Shown here in pieces: positions 9,754 to 21,437 of a DNA stretch of 64,000 bases. The stretch is from Cordia subcordata (taxonomy: Eukaryota > Streptophyta > Magnoliopsida > Boraginales > Cordiaceae): assembly GCA_028554755.1 (NCBI GenBank), contig JAPTOF010000030.1:186001-250000 (forward strand), given 5' to 3'. Under the pieces are notes generated by a model. That model saw nothing but the letters and a program-made list of their open reading frames with translations. It had not been told where the DNA came from and ran no database searches. Numbering within the stretch: position 1 is the first letter of the stretch; every line of letters starts with the position of its first letter. A program made the position numbers and the translations under genes.

Positions 9754-11290
9754 TTAAGCTCACACATAGTATGCTTAGACTATGCAAGAATATTATATTT
9801 GCATAAATATGTTAGTCATCTTATTAGTGGCAAGATTAGGAAACATTGTGTTGTATATACTTATGGTTTATGCTTGTATGTGCAGTTGATATAAAATCTC
9901 TTTAATGGTTCGTATGTATGCATGATAGAGTTTTGTGTACTATTAACAAAGCTTGGGCATAGGTGCATAGATCTTTATGGTTATTGCTTGTAGCTTTATT
10001 TAAAAGAAGCATAGGATGTTTTGATATCCTTGTAATGTTTCTTTTACGATTGTAAGCTTGTATTAGCAATAGCAAAATACATTATTGTTGTAATATTCAA
10101 CAGACCAAGGAGAGAAGCAAGGAAAAATAGCATACAGGAGCAAATATGTCTCAGTCAGTCGATCGGCTCCTCCATGCGGTCGATCGGCTCTGGCAAAAAT
10201 TGCAACAAAGATTGCTATTTTATGCTTTTTGAATTGAAGATTGCAAGGAGCCATCAAAGAGGGATTCTAATGTATTTTGGTGGATGTTTAAAATACATTG
10301 ATATATGTTTTAACATATTTGCATAAACATAAACATGATTACCACCTAAAAATATGCTCACTCATTAGGCTTTTAAAATTGGCCAATCCTATGTGTTAAT
10401 TCCTCAGAGATAGTTCAGTTCATTTAAATGAGATTGGATGTGCAATCTCATGACAAAAATGAAAAACTTAACTTGAGATTTACAATATGACAACCTAAGG
10501 GTCCATACACCCAGATTTAGGTAAATAACCTATTATGGTATTGCAATGTTTTAGTAATACAATTGTGATTCACAAAAACCAAAGTGTTTCACAAATCCAA
10601 ATCATGTTTTGATCTAAAACAAAAAGCAAAAATACCAAAAATAGAGAAAACCCTTATGTTAAAATATTGAGTGGAAAAGGGGACTACAAACACCCCATAG
10701 CTTTCCATATGCAATTCATGCTAATGGTAAATGTCATTAACTTCTCCATCGGAGGGTGACACTTTATCAAGATTTAGCAAGGGGAATTTAAAATGTTTAT
10801 TCAAAAGGGTGTTAGTGAGTTTGGCCATCCTATCGGTGGAATTTTTCACTAAAGATTGCCTTACACAACATTGATTGAAGTCACTACCCCATCGATGGGC
10901 TTAAATCAAGTATGTTACGGTGAATGAACATAAGGAATGGGCATACACTCAACTTAAATGGTAAGTTTAGTTATCCCATCGATCAAGTTTGCTATCGGAT
11001 TTAAGAAGCCAAACGAAACAGTGATTGAATTGTTCAATTAGATCATATCCAGATAATTGTTAATTCAAATAAGCGGTGGCACTTAACTTAACATTCATAA
11101 ATTCGGCCATCGCATTAGTGGAGTTCTTGTGCAGACGTTTAGACACTGTTACATTGAGTAGTTTAAGGGTTAATCTACTCAAAGGCAAATGATGTAAAAG
11201 TACTTGTATGTTTTATTTCCAAAGATAGCATACACATTATATGTGCATCTATTCCATACTCATAAAATAATTATGATTATATTGTTGTAT
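9754..11290 (+). other. Copia leader, non-coding
   Basis: This 1.5-kb A/T-rich leader lies between the primer-binding site and gag and holds no credible frame. It has two GTCGATCGGCTC words at 10158-10169 and 10179-10190. Between 10745 and 11120 it has a series of short ATCGATGG/ATCGGTGG-like words, such as the 'ccatcgatgggc' site near 10893. Similar GTCGA(C/T)CGG words occur in the Athila LTRs of this window. Confidence 0.6.
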
Positions 11291-12110
11291 ATCCATAAAA
11301 AATATCTTCATTTAGTCCACTAGCTACAATTGTCAAAGAGCACAAGCTCACTGGACCAAATTTTGTGGACTGGGAATGAAATTTGGACATAATACTCACC
11401 GTAGAAGAGTACAAGTATGTCCTAACAACTCCTTGTCCTATTGTGAAGGCAAACTCTTCTGAAGCCCAAAATGATGCTAAGGCAAAATAGCAGAAGGCCA
11501 ATAGTATGGCCAAGTGCTATATGATGGCTTCTATGTTAGATATTTTACAGAGCAAGCATCATTATATGAAAACTACAAAAGAAATCATGACCTCACTATC
11601 TCGTATGTTTGTCGATAAACGTAGGCCTACAAGGCAAGGTGCTCTTAAAGAAATTATGCATCAAAGGATGGCAGAATGAGCATCTGTCAGGGAGCATATG
11701 CTTAAAATGATGGATTACTTCAATACTGCCGAGATCCTAAGGGCAAACATAGATGAACAGTCAAAGATAAACATGAATTTGGAGACTCTACCACCGTCTT
11801 ACAACTAGTTCAAGCTTAATTATAATATGGGAAAAATGGGCATGGATATGACAGAATTAATGAAAAAGTTGCTAGCTATAGAAGCCATAATGAAAAATAA
11901 GGGCCACATAAATATAGTTCAAGCATCCACTTCTGGACTTAACCTTAAAGGGAAAAGTTCAAAGGAAAGGGGAAAAGAAAATGTGGTTGAGGGTAAAAGA
12001 AGAAAAAAAAGGCAAACAGCCCAAACAATTAACAGGTGAAAAGCCCAAGGGCAAATGCTTTAAGTGTGGCTAGAAAGGGCACTGGAAAAGGGATTGCCCA
12101 AAGTACTTGG
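11291..12110 (+). pseudogene. Copia gag with CCHC knuckle, several stops
   Basis: The reading frame gives KEHKLTGPNFVDWE, VREHMLKMMDYFNTAEILRA, SKINMNLETLPPSYN and TELMKKLLAIEAIMKNKG, the helical capsid region of copia gag. A zinc knuckle follows at about 12049-12110: CFKCG, a stop in place of Trp or Arg, then KGHWKRDCPKYL. At least five in-frame stops are present. The protein would have packaged element RNA; it cannot be made intact now. Confidence 0.85.
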
Positions 12111-12137
12111 CACAAGGCCAGATAGGTACACCTCTTT

Positions 12138-12440
12138 TGTTCTACATTGAAACCTGTTTGGTGGTTGATTCTACTGATCCTTAGATCGTAGACTCTATAG
12201 CCAAAAACCATATTTGTAATTCTTTGCATTGGTTTCAGGAAATGAAGGAACTAGTTAAAGGGGAATTTGTTCTGAGGATAGGTAACGGAGCAAAAGTATG
12301 GGATGTTGTAGTAGGAGGAATTAGCTTAAATTTTCCATGTAATAGGAAGTTATTTTTGAATAATGTTTATTATATTTTGGATGAACGTAAAAACCTTAAT
12401 ATTAGATGGTGTTTGCATTAGTTTCTATTCCGGTGTTGAT
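12138..12440 (+). pseudogene. Copia aspartic protease remnant
   Basis: The sequence IVDSIAKNHICNSL corresponds to the active-site motif VDSGATxHICNS of copia proteases, with Gly replaced by Ile (DSI instead of DSG). It continues LRIGNGAKVWDVVVGG and LNNVYYILDERKNL, the second half of the fold. A stop precedes the motif and a frame change follows at about 12420. Confidence 0.75.
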
Positions 12441-12559
12441 ATCAGTAGAGATGGAAATATTATCTGTTTCTCTAGCATGCATGATAACTTGTTCTATATG
12501 AAACCTATTAAAAATTCACTACATAATATAGAACTAACAAATTCCCAGAAAAGAAAGGC

Positions 12560-13280
12560 TTCTTTGATCAATGATACTTATCTTTGGCACCTACGCTTGG
12601 ACATATTAGTCTAAAGTGAATTCGGAGATTAGTCGAGGATGGGCATCTTAGTTCATTAGATCTCAAAGATTTACCTCCGTGTGATCTTGCCTTAAAGAAA
12701 CTATGGCCAAACGGTCATTTTCTTCTAGAGAAGAAAGGGCCAAAGAAGTATTAGAATTGGTTCATATCGATGTGTGTGGTCTTACGAGCAAACCAGCATG
12801 AGGAGGTTATGAGTATTTCATTACCTTTAATGATGATTACTCTAGGTATGGATATGTATATCTGATGCGATGCAAGTCTGAATCCTTTGAGAAATTCAAA
12901 GAGTTCAAGGATGAAGCGGAGCGAAAATTCAGTAAACGTATCCAAGCCCTTCGGTCTGATCGAGGTGAGAAATACCTCTCAGGTGAGTTCAGAGACTATC
13001 TTACACAAGAAGGAATTGTGTCTCAATGGATTGCACCAGGGACTCCCTAGCAAAATGGTGTAGTAGAGAGAAGAAATCGTACCATATTAGATATGGTTAG
13101 GTTAATGATGAGTCATGCATCATTACCTTTATCTTTTTGGGGGTATGCCCTTGAGACAGCAGCATATATCTTGAACTTGGTACCATCTAAATTAGTACCT
13201 AGGACACCACAAGAAATGTGGACTGGGCATAAGCCTAGTTTAAATCGACTCCTCATTTAGGGTTATTCAACTTATGTACT
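12560..13280 (+). pseudogene. Copia integrase with pre-integrase domain, broken
   Basis: NDTYLWHLRLDI is the gag-pre-integrase zinc-finger region. The catalytic core follows: the first Asp in VHIDVCGLTSKPA, the second in ALRSDRGEKYLSGEF, the Glu in NGVVERRNRTILDMVR. The catalytic triad is therefore kept. LPLSFWGYALETAAYILNLV and EMWTGHKPSLNRL are typical copia integrase C-terminal sequence. Stops at several points (for example after IAPGTP and before QNGVVE) kill the frame. Confidence 0.88.
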
Positions 13281-13625
13281 TAATGGTAATGGTTCAAAGT
13301 TGGAACCAAGATCTGACTTGTGCTATTTATTAGGTATCTTAAGGGAACCAGAGGTGGGATCTTTTATAATCCTAAGGACCACAAGGGGTTTATAAGCACC
13401 CATGCTAGATACTTAGAGAATGGTGAAATGATCTAGAAAACACCAGATTTTGAAGTTGTTCTAGAAGAGATTTTACAAGAATCTCCAGTAACACCGTGGT
13501 AGCTGTAAATGAAAAAAAAATAACATATTACACCTAATATATCAGAGTCTCGTCATAGTGGAAGGATATCCATGCCTCCTGATAAATACTATGGAGAGTC
13601 CTTTTAGACTTCTTCAGAAGCTTAA

Positions 13626-14340
13626 GTGGTGGATCCCACAAGTTATGATAAAGGAGTTCCCGACATAGATGCCAACCAATGGCATAAGGCAATGGATTCA
13701 AAGTTAGAATCTATATATTCTAACAAAGTCAGGGATCTTGTAATTGCACCTAAAAGATTAAAACCTATAAGGTGCAAATGGGTCTACAAGAGAAAAAGAG
13801 AAGTTGATAGAAAAGTTGAAACCTTTAAAGCAAGAGTGGTGACGAAAAGTTATACTCAGAAAGAAAGGATTGAATATGAGGAAACTTTCTCACCAATAGC
13901 CATGCTTAAATCCATCAAGATACTTCTTGTCATCACATGTCATTATGACTACAAGATATAGCAAATGGACGTCAAGTCAGCTTTTCTTAATGGAGAGCTT
14001 AAAGAGACAATTTATATGACACAACCAAATGGATATGTTGCCAAAGGCTAGGAACATATGGTTTGTAATTTAAAAAAGTCCATTTATGGGTTAAAGCATG
14101 CATCTAGAGCATGGAACATCAAATTTGATCATGCAATTAAATCTTATGGTTTTGATCAAAATATTGATGAATCTTGCGTGTATAAAAGGCGTAATGGAAA
14201 TGCTATAGCTTTTTTGGTTCTGTATGTGGATGATATCCTACTTATTGGAAATGATGTGGGGATGTTATCATCCATCAAGGTTTGACTTTCTACTCAATTT
14301 CAAATGAAGGAGTTAGAAAAAGCTAGTTATATTCTAGGCA
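13626..14340 (+). pseudogene. Copia reverse transcriptase (RVT_2), broken
   Basis: The domain runs from HKAMDSKLESIYSNKVRDLV through IRCKWVYKRKREVD, YEETFSPIAMLKSIKILL, QMDVKSAFLNGELKETIYM (the catalytic Asp of motif A), KKSIYGLKHASRAW and FLVLYVDDILLIGND (YVDD at 14223-14234) to FQMKELEKASYILGI. The catalytic residues are present, but stops fall after HYDYKI and before EHMVC, and the frame is lost near 14350. Confidence 0.9.
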
Positions 14341-14639
14341 TCAAGCTATGCAAGATCGTAAGAACAGAAGGCTAACCCTATCTCAAGCTTCATTTATTAA
14401 GAAGATATTGGTCAGGTTTAACATGCAAAACTCTAAGAATGCTTCATTACCTTCTAGACATGGAGTTTATCTATCTCGAGATCAATGTCCTAAAACACCT
14501 GAGAAGATAGAGAGCATGAAATGAGTTACTTATGCTTCGACGGTTGGAAGCCTCATGTATGCCAAGTTATGTACTAGACCAGATATCTACTCTGCTGTTG
14601 GTATAGTTAGTAGATATCAGTCAAACCTTAGACCGGCAT

Positions 14640-15150
14640 GTGCTGGAATATCGTATAGATGATCTAACGTCATTAGCCTATACAAACTGGGATATCTAGT
14701 CCAACAGAGATTCCAAGAAGTCTATTTCTGAATATATTTTCACTCTGTCAGAAGGAACTATTTCATAGAGAAGTGTGAAGCAAAATTGTATTGCTGACTC
14801 TACCATGAAGGCCAAGTATATAGCAGCATCTGAGGCTACAAAGAAGGCAATATGGCTAAGAAAGTTCCTTTTAGACCTAGAGGTTGTGCTACTAGTTCAT
14901 AGACTGATAACATTGTATTACGACAACAACGGTGCTGTTTCACGGTGCAATGAGCCCAGAAGTCACAAAAGGGTAAACACATTGAACGAAAATATCATTT
15001 TATCCATGAGTTTATCCAGAGAGGACATGTTGTAGTTGAAAAGATAGCTTTAGCGGAAAACCTGGCAAATCCATTTATAAAGACTCTTCCAGAGAAAATG
15101 TTTACCACACATTTGGAGTCTATGGGTATTAGGTTGTGCAGAAGTGATCT
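14640..15150 (+). pseudogene. Copia RNase H remnant
   Basis: Recognisable pieces are SVKQNCIADSTMKAKYIAAS, EATKKAIWLRKFLLDLEVV, LYYDNNGAVSRCNEPRSHKR and, in another frame, ENLANPFIKTLPEKMFTTHL. These are the usual end of copia pol (STxEAEYxA, DNxAAxxxxNxPxxHxR). Frameshifts and stops separate them. It ends a few bases before the polypurine tract. Confidence 0.82.
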
Positions 15151-15157
15151 TTAGAGC

Positions 15158-15168
15158 AAGTGGGAGAT
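15158..15168 (+). promoter_or_regulatory. Polypurine tract of the copia element
   Basis: CAAGTGGGAGA(T/TT) lies directly in front of the right LTR start TGTTAGG, the position that primes plus-strand synthesis. Confidence 0.8.
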
Positions 15169-17054
15169 TGTTAGGATTAGTATGCCCTAAAGCTCACTTG
15201 TATTGACATTTTGGATGTTCACAATGTACAATCATTTTGTTCAATGGCATCATGAGTTTCTTATATATTATCTCTAGTATGTTTTATTGATGTATGTATA
15301 AAGGTCACTTGACTTGAACTAATGACTTGGGTGTGCGGTGAGGCTGGATGCACAGTAGGTCCAAGTCTAGATTTAGTTAAGTCATAAATTGAGTTTGTAA
15401 CCTAATGGTAGTATAGGGCACTCTACTGGGATAAGGTTATATTAAGCAAGTCTCCTGGTTGAGGGTGATCTACCTAGGTCATCAAAGGACTTTTTGGAGT
15501 TGTCTCAATAGTACGTGTGTCACGTGTTTGACAGGACCATTGTGAGTATGTTTTCTAGAGACCTACTATCAAAGAAAGAAAGCAAGATAGTCACTATTAC
15601 TAAATGATCATTGCTCTTAATCTTGAGCATATGTGGATGGACAAATGAAGTTAGGGTTTGGAACTTTGATTCACTTTGGGTGAGATCTTACTTTATTAAG
15701 ATCAATAGTCTTGTGTGTTGAGTGTCAAGTTCTAATTAATTAGGACATGCATATGCAAAATGGAATCTATGTGGCCCCTTTGGGATTGTCCATATTTATC
15801 ATCCAAATTTAGATCTAGTAATACTACCTTTATGGGTGTATCAGTCATATGGCTTGAACGTCACTCCCGAGATCAAGAGATTCCATGACTAAGGATGGTT
15901 GGCAATAGGACAAGAGATATAAAAGAAAAAGATGCAGCTAAGAAGGTGATAGTACACAGGCCAAACGATCGGCCTTAGTTGTGGGTGTACATAGAAGGGC
16001 ATTATGATCGATTATTTAGTAGGTCAAAGACAAAGTTCACAGTCTTTTCTAAAGCTTTTGGGTAATAGAAATTATTCTTGGAGTGCAACTTTGATCTCAT
16101 GGCAGAATAGATCGAAGTTAAAATTAATTCTTATGTCGTCTAGATCAGGCAAGGACATTTTTTATTATTTTTGGAAGCCAAGGTTAATTGTGTCTTCTTG
16201 GTCACTTCCCTAGTTGAAATGACTTTGAAGCAGTAATCTTGAAAGAGCAAATTCCATATTGTGGCAGTAGCCTTATTGGGCCAAAGCTTGGAATTGGGTT
16301 TAGGCTCTCTTTAGAGTCCAAGATAACCTAATTGGGCTTGGATGGTTTCTTATTGGGCTTGGGCCTCCATATGGATTATGGACTATGTGTTGGGCTTGGA
16401 TTGTGGGCTTGGCCTAATCTTCCAAGACATGTGCTAGACTGCAAGAAGATTACTGCAAGAAGAATTCAAATTGTACAAGTAACTTCCATGACATGTGGCA
16501 AACATTTACTACTGGGAAAAAGTTTCCCACATGGAAAGTTTACAAAGTTTAAGTGCCAAACTTTTTCTATAAATAGACAAGACCTTAAACCATTTCTAGC
16601 ATCAAAAAAATTTTGTAGTTGATCTCTTCCATTTTGGAAAAGAATACTACAACATATAATACACACTTATTGTGTGTTTTTTTTTTGCTCTAGATTTTCA
16701 AGAGCATATTACTTTGCTTCTTTCCACACAAGAGGTGATTCTCTTAAGATAAGTCTCTTTAACCATAGGGAAGAAGACTAGAGAGTTGCTTATTGTGACC
16801 CTTATAGTAAAATTTTTTTGTGGCTTTGTTCATGAGAAGGCACAAACGTCGTGACAGTTTTAGCTTCACTAAAGGCCCTACGCTTCAAGAGGTTAGCTTT
16901 ACATATTTTGCAAATACTAGTTATGTTCTATATGTTCTTAAGCATGTTCTTGTGTGTATTATGTGGTTATTTTATTTTTCTAGCATGTTTTCTTGGTAGA
17001 ATTTTTTGAAGACATGGACTAGCATAGACCACATGTAATATTATCGATCCTGCA
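15169..17054 (+). repeat. Right (3') LTR of the copia element
   Basis: It starts TGTTAGGATT and ends GATCCTGCA, is about 1886 bp long and is collinear with 7849-9739. TATAAATA is kept at 16568-16575. Confidence 0.95.
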
Positions 17055-17059
17055 TGATG
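17055..17059. repeat. Right target-site duplication TGATG of the copia element
   Basis: It is an exact copy of 7844-7848, directly after the LTR end. Confidence 0.95.
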
Positions 17060-18047
17060 GACTATTGGGGATGGATAGAGAGAATATGTGTTGCTGCAAG
17101 ACAGCATTATCTTCGAATGATTACGCCACCCGAGTTCGAGTGGGTAAGATGGAGTGGATGAACGACCTTGATCGACAAGAATGTGTTCTTGTATAAACTC
17201 AGGGAAATGTAGGGTGAGGAGGCATGTCATAGTGGTATGACTAGACTCAGAGCACGAAGCACACATCTTTACAAGACTTGGAGGATGAGGCAAAGATGTA
17301 CTAGGCGTAGACCTATGAGTGGATGTAGCTCCTAAAGACAAAAACTGGTCAAATTTCCTAATGAGAACTCTTACCTTAGTAACTAAATCATAATCGAGTC
17401 AAACCCAGACACACTACTAAGTGGTATTCCTAGTTCTCTTCTCAACTCTCTTGAAATTAGCATTCTAGAACGAGTCCTCAGCATTGACCATTAGTCTATG
17501 AGTTGAAGTCAAGCCTAAGTAGAAAAATTGGAGTAATTCATGTAAATCATACCAATGATGTGGGCATTAGTGACAAAGCTCATTGAATCTCTCCCAAGTC
17601 TGTGTAGAGGTTCTAATTCTTGTTGTGCAAATGTCATGATCTCTACCCTAAGAGTGGTTATCCTACCTATTAGGAAAAATCTATGAAGGAACTTAACTTG
17701 AGGCTAATCCTAGCTAGTGATAGACTTATGGGCTTAGGGCTTGAACGATTACCTTGCTTTATCTTTTAAAGAGATGGGAACAATCTAAGTTTAACGTTCT
17801 TGGAAGAAAAATCCCTAAGATGAATGGTAGAGCATATCTCAAGAAATGCACATATATGCCCACGAGGATTCTCATTATTATGGCCATAGAATGATGGAAG
17901 CATTTGCAAAGTCTCGAGCCTAATCTTAAAGGTAGCATCTCCTAAGGTTGGCAGTTGAATATGCATACGGGGTTGGTAAGTGTTAGGCTCAAGATATTGC
18001 CTTAAGGTCTTGGCTCTCAGTGGAGGATCGGGATTAGGATTAGCCAT
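17060..18047 (-). pseudogene. Athila-A gag, N-terminal part with zinc knuckle
   Basis: The frame 17766-18047 encodes MANPNPDPPLRAKTLRQYLE, LETLQMLPSFYGHNNENPRG and HICAFLEICSTIHL, the start of the Athila-type capsid (element B has MLAMLPSFYRRSNESPLDHI). The middle, 17345-17765, is decayed. Near 17222-17263 lies a CX2CX4HX4C knuckle (CASCSESSHTTMTC), matching CALCSESSHQTTTC of element B. The frame runs into the copia LTR at 17055. Confidence 0.88.
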
Positions 18048-18320
18048 CTATTCAAGAATGCAAAATAACCTAATTCTCCTTCCATACTTTAACCCCAAAA
18101 CTTTAATTCAATAAGCAACTACCTATCACAAACACCTAGATCCTAAGAAAAACACAAAACAAAACACAAATATAAATAGTAAACTAGACTAGTAATATCA
18201 AAATAAGTAAAAGTAACAAATAATGAAAATAGATATGTAAATGATCAACAAACAAGAAAAGTATATACAATATGTAACTAATGAAAAACACACAAAAACA
18301 AAGAAACCAACAACCATGTC

Positions 18321-18338
18321 TCCCCGATAATGATGCTA
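18321..18338 (-). promoter_or_regulatory. Decayed tRNA-Asp primer-binding site of Athila-A
   Basis: The plus strand shows TCCCCGATAATGATGCTA, against TCCCCGGCAACGGCGCCA at the 3' end of plant tRNA-Asp(GTC) and in element B. It sits six bases from the LTR start, the same spacing as in B. Confidence 0.8.
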
Positions 18339-18344
18339 AAAACT

Positions 18345-19953
18345 TGATCGTAAACTTTTAAGAGTGTTACCCAAAAGTGCACTGGTCATGGTAGTATATT
18401 GTGTGCAAGTGCAAGGTTGTGTCCATAAGGAGGCTATCTAAGTATGTGGCTCTAAGTAAAAGTGTGTCCTATGTTAGCTATGTGTGGTCCTACCTACTCC
18501 CTTTAGGGTTTTTGGATCGATTAGAGCTCTAATTTAAACCTAAACTAAGGGAAAATAAACCCAACTGACAAAAATGATGGTATAAACAAGCAATTGAAGT
18601 GAGGAACATTAAAGGTTTGGGAAAACTTTTGGGTGATGGCTTCTTTGGGATGGATTTGGATTCCTAACCTTGTTTTGAGGCTATTGATGGCTTTTTTTAC
18701 TCTAATGGCAGACTTAGATTACTATACTTTCCATATCTAATTATCAGTGTAACCCTATCCCTAACTGGGCCCAATTATAAGTATAGGTTTGTCCTAGTTA
18801 GCTGTGGCTTTTAGGTCTAGTTCAAGTCCTTTGTGTATTGATTAATGTCCTAATAGGGAGTCTAACCTTTAAGTTATGTTTCAAACTAGAGATTAAGTCC
18901 CCTAGGTCAAGTAAGTGATAGTGGTACGCTTTTGGCCATGTTTTATGCTAGAGGTGATTACCTACTATATTGAAGGCATTATCATAAATGTAGTTGCATA
19001 AAGGGCTCATGCCATTATCATGGAATAAGGCTGAGGTGAGGCCACTACTATTAACATCTAAGCAAAAATCATATATGCAAACTCATATGGACATTACATC
19101 AAACACTTTGACATGTTCAATTTCAAGTCATAAAGATGTAAGAACTAAGCATATATATACAACTATCAATATCTCAAAACAAGTGATAAAATCCTTAACC
19201 CATTACAAAAATAGCAATCATCCCTAATTTAGAGCTAATCTAACATAGTATAGATACGAATAAGACAAGAATGTAAAGCTTTCTTATTATCCTTGCTTAT
19301 TCTTCACAAATCTTGCTCCAAAAGCCTCCAAATCCTTGTTTACTCTTCAAATCCAAGCTTGTTTATGGGTGGAATTGATATGGGATTAAGTGTGTGAGAT
19401 GTGTGAATGATAGGTTTAAGGTTTTGTGTAATGGGTGTGAGAGATGGAGGTGATAGATTTTGAAAATAAGCCCAAAATCATGCTTTTATAGCACCACAAT
19501 AGCACTACGGCTAAGTTCTTGATCGATCAAGATTGGGGGGGCTCAACTGGCAAAAAAATGAGCTCTCTAGATTTACCACCGATATTTACCAGGAACCCTA
19601 TCAACTAGCCAATACTCACCGAGGGACCCTACCGGCAAGCCCCCTCACACTTGAAAGCTCAACTTCGAAAAACTCTATATCTTGCTCATTTCTTCATCTT
19701 TTTTAGTGTGCTCTTCTATGTTGAGCTCGTTTCTTTCTCATTTACACCTGTCCCAATCCCAAAACTCATCTACAACATAAAATAAATCATTTAGTGTAGC
19801 ATTTAATTACTAATAACTCATTATAAACACTTAACACTGTATATGCACAATTATTACATAACTACTACACTAATGCTAACAAATAAGCACAAAACACCTC
19901 TAAATTAAGTATAAAAATACAATGCAAAATACACATATAAAATCAACCTATCA
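18345..19953 (-). repeat. 5' LTR of Athila-A
   Basis: The plus strand starts TGATCG next to the primer-binding site and ends CCTATCA at 19953. It is 1609 bp long. The start region ('agtatattgtgtgcaagtgc', 'ggaggct') resembles the other LTRs of the window, but the remainder differs and lacks their paired TTGGCT palindromes. A perfect 14-bp palindrome CTTGATCGATCAAG lies at 19518-19531. Confidence 0.8.
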
Positions 19954-20044
19954 GATTGCATCAAAGAAGGCTTGATTTGGAAAATGCCAAAGAGGCCAAA
20001 GCTTTACAGTCTAAGCTACGAGGGTAACATTCTAGAGCTTATAT
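19954..20044. other. 91-bp unassigned spacer
   Basis: It lies between the Athila-A LTR and the copia-2 LTR fragment. One frame reads LHQRRLDLENAKEAKALQSK, which looks protein-like but is too short to name. It may be the sequence into which both elements inserted. Confidence 0.35.
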
Positions 20045-20333
20045 TGTTGGAATTGTATGCCCTCAAGACCACTTGTACACGGATATTGCACTAGATATTT
20101 GATCATTGTATATATTTACGAGCATCTTTACATGCATTTTTGTGGTGTATGTGTGTGATAAATTGTGTAGAAGTCCAATCATATAGACCAATGACTTGGG
20201 TACGCAATGAGACTAGACGCATAGTAGGTCCAAGTCTAGCTTTGGGTGTATCTGAAAAGATGTCCAAAGATGGATAGTAGTGTTGGGCGCTTTACCGAGA
20301 TAAGACTATAGTAGACAAGTCTCCCGATAGGGG
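20045..20333 (+). repeat. Copia-2 LTR, 5' part
   Basis: It starts TGTTGGAATTGTATGCCCTC and contains 'gacttgggtacgcaatgagactagacgca' and 'tagtaggtccaagtctag', collinear with bases 1 to about 300 of the copia LTR at 7849. It is clearly diverged from that LTR, so it is a related family. It is cut by the LTR of element C, and the rest resumes at about 35370. Confidence 0.8.
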
Positions 20334-21437
20334 TGATTGTTTCTACTTCAGAGCACAAGCCTAAAATAGCTCGCAAGCACGCTGGTTGTTTATAGTAAAA
20401 TGTGTGCAAATGTAAGGTCGAATCCATAGGGAGGCTAGAACGTGGTGATATACTATGATGTGTGTTCTAGAGGATTGCCTCAAGAAGTGCCTAAACTAGA
20501 AATCCTTTTGTTTGTTTTTGGATTGAATGGAGCTCGAAAGGAAAGGGAAATGTAAACTAGACAAAATTAAAGGGAAAGAGGAATAAAAAATAGGGGATAC
20601 AAGCTAACCTAGGAGGAAAACTAACAAATGGAAAGGATTAGGGCAATTATCACTTGATTATGGGTGTCTCAATATCTTCATGCTATGGGACTTAATTGAT
20701 GGCTTATGTTTTAAAGATTGCTCTCAACTAGGATCTTAATTAGTCTCCTAATTAACTGCTAAGACTTAATAAGGGTCCATCACTAGGTCGACCACCCCTA
20801 AAGTATGGCATGGTCCTTATGACCTAGGGCCTTAAGATTGACTAATTAGCTTCCCAGGTGATTTAGATTGAACCTACTTTAGTGCCTAAACTATTCTGGG
20901 TTCAAAGCCAAAATCTAGTTCCATTAAAGTTGACTAATCCTATCCGAAACCTATTGGCTGGGTTTAAAGCTAAAGGAGAATCAATCTAGACTAGCCTTAA
21001 GCATCATTAGTCTATCATTATAACAGCGGGATTTAACATTTAAGTGCACTCATACATGTTCTATACTATGACATTCACGGATACATTGACATACCCAAAT
21101 ACCAAACATCGTCACGCTAGAATTACACCATATGAAACTTTAAAACTAACATATATGTTATTGATCTCATACTTGCTACTAAGGCATGCAATACACACAT
21201 AGACATGCTTATATAATGGTTTAGAAGTGTTTAATAGCAAATAGACATCAATATATATATACATTTATATATATATGCCACTCACTTAGGCATATTATCA
21301 AACACTTAGACATGTATTGACATAAGCCATTAAAACAATAAAACCAAAGCATATATATATTAAGCCATCAAAATCCCATAACGTTCAAGTATTTAATCAA
21401 CCCATAATACAAACGAAAATTACCCTAAGAAGATCTA
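20334..21437 (-). repeat. 3' LTR of element C, left piece
   Basis: TGATTGTTTCTACTTCAGAG at the edge aligns with the solo-LTR start TGATATGCTATTTGAGTAG, and both continue GCACAAGCC. It carries the 'ggtccatcactag' block, a decayed and a good TTGGCT...AGC(C/T)AA palindrome (good copy 20954-20973), and ACATAGACATG words. It ends at ATCTA, the target duplication of element B. Confidence 0.82.

Larger units (their letters stand above)
7849..17054 (+). mobile_element. Complete but inactive Ty1/copia LTR retrotransposon
   Basis: It is a 9206-bp element with two long LTRs (7849-9739 and 15169-17054), a tRNA-iMet-type primer-binding site, a polypurine tract and a 5-bp target duplication. The internal order gag, protease, integrase, RT, RNase H is that of Ty1/copia. 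The two LTRs are clearly homologous end to end but differ by scattered substitutions and small indels, so the insertion is not recent. Gag and pol carry many in-frame stops. LTRs of about 1.9 kb and the domain sequences fit a Tork/Angela-like lineage, but I cannot settle the lineage by eye. Confidence 0.95.
7078..19953 (-). mobile_element. Athila-like Ty3/gypsy element 'A', 3'-truncated, split by a copia element
   Basis: On the minus strand the order is: 5' LTR (18345-19953), tRNA-Asp-type primer-binding site (18321-18338), gag (18047 down to 17060), a Ty1/copia insertion (7849-17054 with TGATG on both sides), then the rest of gag up to the gag/protease boundary (7848 down to about 7078). Protease, RT, integrase and the 3' LTR are lost; the cut abuts LTR fragment E. 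Gag and primer-binding site match the layout of element B, but the LTR sequence is different, so A is a sister family. Confidence 0.85.

Noticed and set aside
16332..16622. 96-codon open stretch (GLDGFLLGLGLHMDYGLCVG)
   Set aside because: It lies within the copia LTR; the homologous stretch of the left LTR near 9010-9120 reads similarly only because of sequence identity, and it has no gene context.
19954..20044. Possible host exon (RLDLENAKEAKALQSK)
   Set aside because: 91 bp only, no splice or frame context; reported as unassigned.
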